Both the position numbers and the translations under genes were made by a program. Positions 31,242 to 40,904 of a stretch of DNA of 64,000 nt are shown here, piece after piece. The stretch comes from Zygnema cylindricum. Lineage: Eukaryota; Streptophyta; Zygnematophyceae; Zygnematales; Zygnemataceae. The notes below the pieces were generated by a model. The model ran no database searches and was not told where the DNA came from. It saw only the letters and a list, made by a program, of their open reading frames with translations. The stretch is from contig JBBHKE010000817.1 of NCBI GenBank assembly GCA_037447655.1, forward strand, positions 92,191 to 156,190, given 5' to 3'. The number at the start of each line of letters is the position of its first letter. Within the stretch, counting starts at the first letter, position 1.

Positions 31242-31549
31242 NNNNNNNNNNNNNNNNNNNNNNNNNNNNNNNNNNNNNNNNNNNNNNNNNNNNNNNNNNN
31301 NNNNNNNNNNNNNNNNNNNNNNNNNNNNNNNNNNNNNNNNNNNNNNNNNNNNNNNNNNNNNNNNNNNNNNNNNNNNNNNNNNNNNNNNNNNNNNNNNNNN
31401 NNNNNNNNNNNNNNNNNNNNNNNNNNNNNNNNNNNNNNNNNNNNNNNNNNNNNNNNNNNNNNNNNNNNNNNNNNNNNNNNNNNNNNNNNNNNNNNNNNNN
31501 NNNNNNNNNNNNNNNNNNNNNNNNNNNNNNNNNNNNNNNNNNNNNNNNN
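31242..31549. other. Assembly gap (308 N)
   Basis: Unresolved bases. Frames reported through it are meaningless. The gap falls in repetitive LTR sequence, so its length may not be real. Confidence 0.99.
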
Positions 31550-31805
31550 CACTGTTCAAGTATAAGCTCTCATGTTGATCTCTATGTATGCCCTGTTTCC
31601 AGCCTAACATGAGGGCATGCCGTGGCGCCCTTGTGCTACATTTTAGTCGAAACTTGACCTGGTGTCATGCTGTAGTCTGCAGTCCTCAAGTTTGCCGATT
31701 TTTGACTGTCCACAGACTTCAGTACTTGGGAACCTCCAAGTACGTAGTAAAAACGAATCGAATTTCTCCCAAAACTAGGAGCTCCACATCTACATTCCTT
31801 CAGGC
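31550..31805. other. Unassigned sequence between gap and element D
   Basis: No gene is seen. It could be flank or an unrecognised part of the D LTR, since similarity between the two D LTR copies begins only at 31806. Confidence 0.4.
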
Positions 31806-32217
31806 ACAGCTACACTAATTCCTACATGTCTCTGAGCAGACAGGTTTCTATGCTAAACGCTGCCAGTTTGTAAAGACGACCGCTGCGTGGCCGCCTCGGA
31901 CTTCCTTACATCTACACCTCGAGGATCAAAACCCTCTTTAAGCTAAGCAAAAATGATGCATGAACCTCCAAGGGTTCATGACTTCAGACACCTGTCAGTT
32001 TTTAGCCGTTTGAACTCCTGACGTCTGATGTCGTACTGTGGTCCAGTTCAAAGCTGATTTTACATCGTGTTCCCGCGGTGCCGTACGGGAGTACAATCCG
32101 ACCTTTGTCCCGTATGTATCTCTAGTTGTACTCTCGAATATGAACTTGTCACGTCATCGAAACATCAATTAGTACGCGATAAAATAATAATACCTGCTGA
32201 CGTCTTACGGCATGACA
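31806..32217 (-). repeat. LTR-like block of D, 3' side
   Basis: Clear similarity to 48779-49187 in the same orientation. Both end (plus strand) GGCATGACA. They share the GAACCTCCAAGGGTTC inverted repeat and TTCCCGCGGTGCCGTACGGG. LTR termini are not firm: the purine-rich tract expected just outside was not found and no target duplication matches, so the true LTR may extend further or be truncated. Confidence 0.7.
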
Positions 32218-32476
32218 ACTGTCGTGCATGACGGTGTAACTGTGAATGGCATGCATCACATCCAACTTGGGTCGCCGATTATCACCAGAAAATGAATGAC
32301 CATGACATATGTACAGTATTCGTGACCACAATCGGGTACAAAGCATATATAACGCAACAAATAATAAATGAATCTGCTTGAAAAAGTAAATTATTCCGAA
32401 CACATAGACTTAGCAAGAAATTAAAAAAACAGAGCAAGGTCAGGTAAGTAAGGACGGAATTTCCCCCCCCAGCTCC

Positions 32477-32749
32477 TTAGCTTGCGGAGGAGCTGGTAAA
32501 AACTGTCGGTAGGTCGCGACATCCGTAGGAAAACCACTGTCCAACCGGGATAGTGTGCAGAGGTGGAACCAAACACTTCATATGGAATCCCAGATTGCAA
32601 TAGTCGCAAAGAAGCATTGTTGTTTCTCCATCAGCTAGCCGACAGAACTGACACTCAGTGGCCTCGGTAATCGGCATCCGCCACGTGTCCATGTTGTGGG
32701 AAAGGTCGGGTAGATAGGAAGGAGCACAATTTTTCGAATGCTCTCGCAA
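32477..32749 (-). pseudogene. PHD finger at the C-terminus of D polyprotein
   Basis: The frame contains ECQFCRLADGETTMLLCDYC, then NLGFHMKC and GQWFSYGCRDL. This is the C4HC3 PHD pattern: CxxC, CxxC, HxxC, then W followed by the last pair, of which the first Cys is Ser here. PHD fingers of this kind read histone H3 tails. It follows the integrase without a clear gap, at the place where chromoviruses carry a chromodomain, so a targeting role for insertion is plausible. Pol ends near 32425. One lost ligand suggests decay. Confidence 0.8.
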
Positions 32750-32857
32750 AGTTCGCTTGTCGGCCCTTTATAAGCTTAATAATCCATTAGCGTTGATTTT
32801 TGTTATCCTCAAAATGTGAGCCGAAACTTCCGTGTCGAGTGTGACAAAAGTTTGCCG

Positions 32858-33808
32858 TCACAAATAAACGTAATCCCCCACCCGGAAGGGTTTTTGTTGT
32901 GGTCGGTAGCTGCCACTGCGAGTCGTCCCAAACCGTAAGGAGTCGCGATGTTGGGCAATCTGCAAGTTTTCAGAATCCATGGGCATTTCTCTAGCGAAAA
33001 GCAACGCTCGGTTAGTTAGTTTTTTTAAAAACAGAGAACCAGACATAAGAGGTAGAGGTAAGCTTGCGGCTTTCTGTACATTCCTACATAGTAGTGGTTT
33101 TCGACCAAACAACATATAATACGGGCTCAAATTTGCCAGGTTGGCCTATACAGACATGCGATAACCCATGACAATATATCCTAATGATTCATCCCACACC
33201 GTAATCTGTTTTTCCAAGCAATGTTTACGCAAAGCACGCTTAAAGGTTTGTACCGCTCTCTCTGCCAAAGCGTCTGCTTGAGGATGATCTTGACTCGTCC
33301 GCCGGTGATCGATTAACGCCTCGTCCAGCATCTCATGAAATTCGCCACGGAACTCGGTTCCTTGGTCGGTAAGTACTTCTGCGGGGGCTCCATACCGGAG
33401 GAGCACGTAATCCTTAAAAGCTGCGGTGGTAAGTTTGGCAGTTTTCTGCGAGAGTGCCACAACTTCCACCCATTTACTGAAATTCTCGATCGTTATCATG
33501 ATGAATTGTTTGCCCCTTCGCGAAATGGGAAAGGGACTTGCACGATGACACGACCACCTGTAAAAGAGACCCCGAATAGGCAAGGGCTGAAGGGAGGTCT
33601 GTCGGTTCGAAAATGAAGTTCGTAGCCGGTCACATGTGCTGCATTCCTGCAACACAGCCGCCACATCAGCCTGCATGCCAGACCACCAATACCCTGATAG
33701 TACCAAACTCAAAGTCTGTTTGGTGCCATAGTGTCGAAGGTCAGTATGAATTTTGGTTGATAAGTGATAGTAGTTCAGTCGGCCGTGGGACATGCCGATG
33801 ACTTCCAT
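32858..33808 (-). pseudogene. Gypsy integrase of D
   Basis: The zinc-binding N-terminus reads HTDLRHYGTK with CSTCDRLR. The catalytic core contains ITIENFSKWVEV (the first catalytic Asp of the usual ID-FSK box appears as Glu), VLTDQGTEFRGEF (second Asp) and ALAERAVQTFKRAL (the Glu). The C-terminal part continues in a second frame at 33130-32858 with SPYYMLFGRKP and a VGDYVYL box. A stop near 33146 separates the two. It is defective. Confidence 0.88.
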
Positions 33809-34079
33809 CTGAGAGCAGACGAATAAGTGAGCCCCCTATCCATAAGTTACTTTGGGCTCTCTTACGAACACGCTCCTCTTCTATTGGTAGGGTGCCCGCC
33901 CGAAAAGATTGAGTAGATATAAAAAGAATTAAAGAACTATCCCGCCATGGATCGTGTTCGGTTTTGTGGTTTGTAGGTGCTGCAAAACTATAAATCAGAT
34001 GTGCTCCTGCTGATAAGGAGGCAACTGATTCGTCATCAAAATCCTGTCGTACACCGTTATCATTAGAGTGGGTCAAAGG

Positions 34080-34452
34080 GTTCCTGGAAATGTTGTCGGC
34101 ATTCAAACTGAGGAGCTCGGGTCAATGGATTATTTCCATGTCATATTCCTGTAAAATAAAAGCCCAACGGGCTAATTTGCTTGATAGCTTGTCATTGGTC
34201 ATGAGCCAATGCAATGGTTCATGTTCAGTAAGAAGGGTAAAAGGCTTGCCATAGAGATAATGTCAAAAATGCACAATACCCCAAACTGCGGCAAAGCATT
34301 CTCCCTCGTATCTACTGTAATTTGATTCCGCTTGATTTTTGCTTCTACTCGCGTAGGCCACCGCATATTCCTCACCTGTGAGTTCGCATTGAGTTAGGAT
34401 AGCGGCAATACCGGGCTTACCAAAGTCAGTCTGTAGACAAAACGGTAATTTA
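34080..34452 (-). pseudogene. RNase H of D
   Basis: Translation of the minus strand downstream of RT gives QTDFGKPGIAAILTQ, EEYAVAYASRSK, YSRYEGECFAAVW, TLLTEHEPLHWL, KLARWAFILQEYDMEI and LNADNISRNPL, the usual gypsy RNase H order. At least one stop interrupts it. Confidence 0.8.
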
Positions 34453-35079
34453 TCATTCGGGGGACGGAGGATGGGAGCGGTGGACAGTGCGTCCTTTAAT
34501 CCTTAAAATGCCTCGATCTGAGAGGGTCCCCACGTGAACGTGACTGATTTCTTCAAGATCATTTAATGGAGATGCAAGTGTGTTGAAACTAGGAACAAAC
34601 CGCCGGTAATAATTGGATAACCGTAGAAATGCACGCAGGCTAGTCAAATCAGTTGGGGCCAGTAGTTTACTAATTGCTTCCACTTTGACTTCTAGCGGGG
34701 TAATTCCCTCGGACGAGATAAAGTGCCCAAGGTATGGGACCCCTTCGGCCCCAAAGGTACATTTGGCAGGATGACATTTAAGTCCTACCTTTTTTAATTC
34801 TTTCAACAACCACTCTATATGCACGGCATGTTCCTCTATAGAGGCTGAAGCGATAATTAGATCGTCGATATAGAAACGGGCAAACTTACATCCCCCAAAG
34901 ACAGAGTCCATGACTTTCTTGAATACTGCCGGTGCATTTTTCAATCCAAAAGGCATAACCGCCCATTCCCAACGTCCGTCACTACCCCAAAATGTAGTTT
35001 TGTATCGATCTTTTTTCTCTATTTCAATTTGATTAAATCCCTTTTGCAGTTCTAGGATGCTAAATTATTTAGCTCCGCC

Positions 35080-35787
35080 TGCAATTATGTGTCCTCCATT
35101 GGACCACAGAATACAGGAAGCCTCTAAATAGTATTTAACTAACCCACTTCAAGCCACAACCACTGCTGTCCAGGAAGGCAAAATGACAGTTTAACTGCAC
35201 CTCTATGCAGCCTGGACTCCCCTGAGTCCGTAGCAAAAAAAGTTATTGAAAACGGCCAACCAGCCGATGAGTTATGAGGCAGTAAAATTGCCAATTTGTA
35301 CAAACTCTCAAAGGGAGAGGTGACTACCTACAAAAATTTTCTAAGTCCTGATTCCCTTTAATAACTTCAATCTACTGAAGTACGCACAAATAAGAGTACT
35401 GTACCGTACCAGAAAGTAATACTGCCGGTGTACCTTTTGTACAGCCTATGTACGACAAGGCTATTAAGCGGACGCGTGTTTGCTTTTCACTCGCCTATAC
35501 ATTCCTCAAAATTCCCATGACCGAATGTCATCTCTCCACGTGGCTCCAGGTTAAGCCACGTCACAAAACGCCAAAGTGACCACTCCGGGATTTCGGCGAT
35601 GATGTGCGCCGTTGGATTTACAGCGAGACGCAATCTTAGCCGTTATAAATACTTCCGCGACATTTGTTTCACTGTAGAAACAAAATGCGTGGTATCCGTT
35701 TTGAAATAGAATCATACTTCGTACTTTCATAAAACTGTATTTATGCATGACGTATACAGTTCTAGTTAAATGGATTTGTTCCTCCCA

Positions 35788-35825
<38 letters not shown>

Positions 35826-36143
35826 ATCATATACTATATCATTTAGCATTAGTCCTTGTCTAAATGGATAAAGCTGACCGCTATCGGCTAACTTGACGAA
35901 CCGCAAGTACCGGGATCAAATCCCGGGTCCGTAAGGTATATTTTTAGTAACCTACTAAAAATAACTGCCTGTTGAACTAAGGCAGCCATGGGTCAACCAC
36001 CCTCTCTATCCTTCAGTGACTACAACAACTATGGGGGCTAGAGAGAGGAGGTGGAGGCACGCTCGTCGTCCTTTTCTTTTCTTTTATACTAACATATTTA
36101 AAAAAAACCTAGAAAATACTCTAGAAATCTATTAATTTCAACA
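35080..36143 (-). mobile_element. Solo LTR, copia family C, inside D RT
   Basis: The reverse complement starts TGTTGAAATTAATAG and ends ATAATTGCA. It is flanked by CCGCC at 35075-35079 and 36144-36148. It shares the whole layout of the copia C LTR, including the CTCTCTCTAGCCCC and CCATGGCTGCC segments. It includes a TA run at 35788-35823 and a tRNA-like module on the plus strand. Confidence 0.93.
35852..35932 (+). other. tRNA-like module in solo C LTR
   Basis: A-box-like TCTAAATGGATAAAGC (35859-35874) and B-box-like GGGATCAAATCCC (35912-35924), followed by GGGTCC that could close an acceptor-like stem. It is antisense to the LTR, like the other modules. Confidence 0.55.
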
Positions 36144-36433
36144 CCGCCCACGTGATCAAAAATTTCCTCGGCCAACGGCATTCAATGTTGGTCTTGGATT
36201 GTACATGATTTCAGTTCTCGATAGTCCCCACACCTGCGACGTTCTGTAAAATTCCCCTCCGCGTTTTTTTTACGAGGCATGACGGAGGGCACCGCAATGG
36301 TGGAATCAAACCTATAAATCAGACTTGCCTCTTCTAACTCTGCGCATCGTTTGTCAACAGATTCCCATTCCGTTTTGGATAGACTATGCTTGGGCTTAGA
36401 TATAGGTCTGTCATCTTCCAGGTCAATAGTCAT

Positions 36434-36954
36434 TTTGTAAGTGGTGTGTCAACCTAAGTCTTTCATAGAGAAAGCAAATGCGTCTACGTTTCGGTTTATG
36501 ACTTCATCTAAAATTTCGTGTTTAGTTTTCTGTTAGTCTAGTTCAAAATTTCCATGTCGGTTTTTCAGGCATGTTAATGGTCATGGCTTCCATGGTTTGT
36601 GCAAATGCTAGCTGTTCATCTGCTATCAAAGAGTGACCCAACTCATACTCGACAGGAAGCTGATGCAAACAATTTACAGCGTGATGCCAACTTCTAAACG
36701 GAAATTCAGCTGTCCAGTGTGGTGATGCCCGTCCCGGTACCTGAGATCTAGCGGTCGTGTATGTTGGGAGAGACCAACTCATGTGACTAGGTTCCAAAAA
36801 ATCATAAATAGTGTGATCTTTGTCAGACTTAGCTGGGAAAGGAAAGAGGGCAAGTTGAAAAGTTGTACCCCGGAGAGAAGGTGAGGACTTGGAAGCTGTG
36901 TGTTTAAATGGTGTATGCCCCCCCCCCAGCTGATTGAGACGGATGGTTCTGTGC
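36434..36954 (-). other. Spacer between methyltransferase and RT of D
   Basis: Short broken frames (for example 36797-36543) with no recognised domain. A C run on the plus strand (36920-36928) may mark a frameshift. It probably encoded the RT-proximal linker. Confidence 0.4.
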
Positions 36955-38259
36955 CTATCGACCAGCTACGAACCCCATGCCTAAGACAAATGACAGTGAT
37001 TGGGGATCCAAGACACGACCAAGTAAGGTGCAGCACTGCCTCTCGGTGAGTCCCGGGGCAGCAGTGGTGCCTGAGATAAAATGTAAAATATGTTCTCGTT
37101 CTGTGGCAGTAGGTTCTTCAAAGCTGCCTGTATGAGTATTCTGAAGCATGCCCGATCCATTATGTGAGTATGCGTGAGAGTGTGGATATGCAACTAGTGT
37201 AGGCAGTGTACGTAGTGGCTGGCCCGGGATGTTAAGACCAAATGCAGGAGGATAGTCTGTTAGTATACATGTCTGGACTTTATGAAATGGAAGAAGTGCA
37301 TCCTGAATGGAAAGGTTAGGTGGTCTGGACAGCAAGGTTAGCTTCTTGGAGCCAACCCATGTCCACCAGGTTAGTCCACTTGGAACGAACGCAGTGAGCC
37401 AGCAAACCGTGGCGTGCATCATCGATAAATAACGGTGGTCGAATCAATGATTCGATGCGTTTTTAATCTGCGAGAACCGTGGGTCGGGGATCATTATAAA
37501 CTGCGATATTTTCTAGGATATATCCGAAAGGACGATCCTGTGTTTGGAAGAAGTGGATCAGACGAACCACCTTGAAGAACAACTAGTACGCGGATGTGCG
37601 AGACCTAAACCTTTCTCGGCCCTAGACATACCCTGACATTCCTATCCAGCAAAGAGGATATCAATTGGTTCCAATTCCATTGAATGATGATTTCGTATTA
37701 GCCGCATATCCTGTGGCAAAGCCGAATGCATATCGTGAAACGCAGATTCGGGTAAGAGATAAGGATACTGTCCGTGCAAGACTTGACAGTGGTGCAACTC
37801 AGTGCGTCTGGCCAAAGGATCAATATCTACGAAATAGTAGTGCTTTACCAGAAGACCGTTCCGAAGGCAAGAGAGAAGTGAAGTCCCTATTCCCGCAAAA
37901 AAGTCGAAGATAACGAGACCGTTTTGGTTAGGTTGTAAATTGACCAGTGTCCTTTTAATGGGCAAGAATCGGGACGAATCCATCGTAATGGAGGGTGGAT
38001 CTATAATACTAGATAAAGTAATCGGTATAGTAAATTTATAAAGCTGGTCAAAATCTGAAGAGTTTATGATAAATCCGGGTGTACTAAATAATTTTGGTAA
38101 ACCCGGGGGATTTGGTGAGATTTCATCCAGTGTTAGAGATTCAAGGATGTTTGCACCTATGCCAACTACGGCATAGGCTGGCAAGATTAGCGCTGAATGG
38201 GCCGTAGTAGGCATGGGTTGTCGGGCCGAGATAAGGGGTAAGCAAATTTTGCGTTCCAA
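36955..38259 (-). pseudogene. C5-cytosine DNA methyltransferase domain in D
   Basis: The minus-strand frame has motif I (FDFFAGIGTSLLS), the motif II acidic region (YYFVDIDPLARR) and the lead to motif IV (EPIDILFAG). A TAG at 37644-37642 falls exactly where the text continues ECQGMSRAEKGLGLAHPR, with the catalytic Cys at 37638-37636 in ECQ rather than the usual PCQ. After a frame change, a motif VI-like GYILENI follows. Motifs IX/X appear as TEREHILHF and RQCCTLLGRVLDPQSLSFVLG. C5 MTases transfer methyl from S-adenosylmethionine to cytosine in DNA. It lies between protease and RT, in the polyprotein order, so it is a captured domain. At least two stops and two frameshifts inactivate it. Confidence 0.85.
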
Positions 38260-38389
38260 AAATTGTTAGGTCTGTACGAAAATGTTTGATCAATGCATAT
38301 CAACCCCCCCCCCCTATGCGAAAAATGACGTCTATGCCAACAAGGCACTCATAATCACTCCACTTTGTGACCAAGGCGTGGGCATATAT

Positions 38390-39127
38390 CTATGCGAAAT
38401 TTGTCTCCGACTGGTTTTGGAACTGAAAACAAACTGGTTGTTTAGTGATTCCGAAGACCGGTTTTGTGGTGCCTATGGAAGTCAATAAACGTGTGGTTGT
38501 AGGTTGTAATTTCTCTGCTGTGAGACCTATTTTGATTGCATAATCTGACTCAAGGATAATTAGTATGGCCCCGGTATCCATGAGAAGTAACGCCGGAGCA
38601 ACCCCATTTATTGGGAACACCCGTAGGGTGTTATCCAAAAAACTTATGTAAGGTGTAAGACTAGTACGTTCTTCAAGGGTAATTGCTTGAAGAGACAGAG
38701 TGTTTTGATTATTTTGAAGGGCATGTAATGCGTGTGCAGACTCAGTTAGATCCACGGATTTGGTGTCGTGCACCAGATCGGGAAGCATGGTAGATAGTAT
38801 TGATAAAGGTTCTTTGACCTTATAGGTGTCTTGAATGCTCTTCTCTAGGATTGTTAATGCTTGAACGGTGATGCTTGAAGCCGTTTTTGGAATAGAGCCG
38901 CGGGGTTCTTTAGAAAATGATAGTGGGATACGTGTGTTAATGGATTTTGACTCACGATTATGATCGGGAGTCCTTTTAAAGTGAGCAGCCCGTTGTTGAA
39001 CAGTCGACTCCCGAAGAGATCGCCCAACAAAATAGGGCATATGGACCACAGTTCGAGCCATTGCAGTTAATTGCGGTTTGACCTGCGCCATAAGCGCGGC
39101 AAACTGCTCTTTCATCATGGCCGCCAT
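38390..39127 (-). pseudogene. Aspartic protease region of D
   Basis: A 245-codon frame. The catalytic box reads PALLLMDTGAILIILESDYA, a retropepsin D-T-G-A with hydrophobic flanks, followed by VFGITKQPVCFQF. The N-terminal half is unrecognised linker. It lies after the zinc knuckles and before the methyltransferase. The D-T-G-A triad is intact. Confidence 0.85.
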
Positions 39128-39294
39128 GGTTGCGTGTATCTTTGCTCTTTCTCAGTCCCTCTTGCTGATTTTGGGGGAAGTGTCATTCTCTTCCCCTTTA
39201 GGTGGAGTGACCAATTTCGCCGAGCGGGCAGGTATACCGCCGTTTTCGATTTGATTTTGATAACTAAAATCCGGATTTTAAATGTGACATCGTT

Positions 39295-39400
39295 GTACGT
39301 AATAACCTGTTTGATTGCACTGAGTACACATGGCTGCCTTGTTTGGACAACTGCGTGCGTCATGACCATTGTGACAGCATCAAAAACATATACGCATCAC
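39295..39400 (-). pseudogene. Gag zinc knuckles of D
   Basis: Two CCHC-type knuckles are read on the minus strand. The first has CxxC, then HNGHDARSC, with a stop between its first two Cys. The second is CTQCNQTGYYVQRC, with Tyr at the His position. Nucleic-acid binding by Gag is the family role. Confidence 0.7.
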
Positions 39401-40166
39401 AGGAGTTGTTGGTAAAGATCTCATGGCGGGGGCCCTTGGAGGTCTTCGGTTAGGCCATGGGTTGCGCGAGTTAGGATTCAGATTAGGGTAATCTTTAGGT
39501 GAAGGTTTGGGCCGCTCATGAGCGTCCCACCTGCAATTCTGTGTCCTCCATTGGACTACAGAATACAAGAAGCCTCTAGATAGTATTTAACTAACGCACT
39601 TCAAGCCACAACCACTACTCTCCTAGAAGGCAAACTGAAAATTTGAATGCACCCCTGTGCAGCTTCGACTCCCCTGAGTCCGTAGCAAAAAGAATCACTG
39701 AAAATGGCCAACCAGCCGATAAGTTATGAGTCGGCAAAAATGCCAAGTTTATACAAACTCTCAAAGAGAGAGAGGTTCCTATCTACTTAATTCTCTAAGT
39801 TCTAAATTTCTCTCACAACCCCTATCTATTGAAGTACGAACCAATCAGTTCACTGTAGGGTACAGAAAAGTACTCTGGCTCATGTACTTTTTGTACGACG
39901 TATGTACGACAACGCGATTAAGTGGACGCGTGTCCATTTTTAACTTGTCTTTTTGTTCGCCTGAATTCCTGCGACCAAATGTCATCCCTCCGCGTGGCGC
40001 CAGGTCATGCCACGTCCATAAACGCCAAAGTGACCATTTCGCAATCTCGAGCGTGATATACACCGTCGGATTAAATTCGACATTAAATGTCCGCCGTCAA
40101 AACAAATGTCTGATTCATTGTTTTCGTGCGAGATAAAGTTCGCACTATATAATACTTGGTTCTATG

Positions 40167-40904
40167 TGTTGTTTTTAGAAAGCTTTAGTCCTCTTTATGC
40201 CTCAGCTGTGAGAGAGAGCTGTTCAGGACTTAAGCTATTTTTGGTTGAGTTCGGTTCAGTACTTACCGAAATTAGTGTGACAGTGAAGTTGGGAGTTCAC
40301 GGTTCATTCACACTTGGGACACGTGTCGTCACTTGGGAGAATGCGTGAGTATGTCCTCCGTGGACGTACGGAAATTCGGCAGGACCACTGGACTTCGTGA
40401 AGTCAATTCTACGGTGCCAAATCCTCTAATCGGACCGCTGACAGCCGCCGCCAACAAATAGTGACGAGGCGTGACTATATCATTATCACTTTACGTTGTC
40501 TGAACTTTGGTGTAAATATTTGTGATAGAATGTTAGATGTACGGCTGGAATGCCTCCGTACAGCTTAGTGTAGTTTCGGTGTATAAAAGTAGGACTTAGT
40601 GAATTTGATTTTTAGGAACAAATGATATGAAAACTGTACACTCAGTTTTATGTAATTTCATTTCTACATATCTCACATATTTGAAAGCGGAAATGATTGA
40701 AATTTTGTGTGTGTGTTTCTTTTTATGTTATCTACATTGTGGAAAATTTTCAGGTCGTTTAGAGTAATTTTGTGAAAGTTATAGTCTGTCAACGTTTCTG
40801 TTCAGCCATCGGTATTTGTGGAAGCTTCCTCTCTTGATTTGTTCTACGATGACTACTGCTACATCTTCTTCATCTTCAGTACAAGCACTTGTCTCGGAAC
40901 AATA
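40167..40904 (+). repeat. 5' LTR of copia B
   Basis: TGTTGTTTTTAG...GAACAATA. The 3' copy ends GAACAACA, so the terminal CA has mutated to TA here. An ATG at 40847 opens MTTATSSSSSVQALVSEQ, which in the ancestral sequence would read through into gag. Confidence 0.93.

Larger units (their letters stand above)
34453..36433 (-). pseudogene. Reverse transcriptase of D, split by a solo LTR
   Basis: The N-terminal part (36433-36149) has KHSLSKTEWESVDKR, STIAVPSVMPRKK and RRRCGDYRELKS. After the solo LTR (35080-36143), the frame resumes with LELQKGFNQIEI, MPFGLKNAPAVFKKVMD, and the catalytic box FYIDDLIIAS, then YLGHFISSEGI and LRAFLRLSNYYRRFV. The YIDD box is intact. The solo LTR duplicated CCGCC. 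Confidence 0.92.

Noticed and set aside
31169-31610. Frames running through N
   Set aside because: Assembly gap. The residues are unknown.
37665-37913. Plus-strand frame over the methyltransferase
   Set aside because: It is antisense to a recognised domain and has no similarity of its own.
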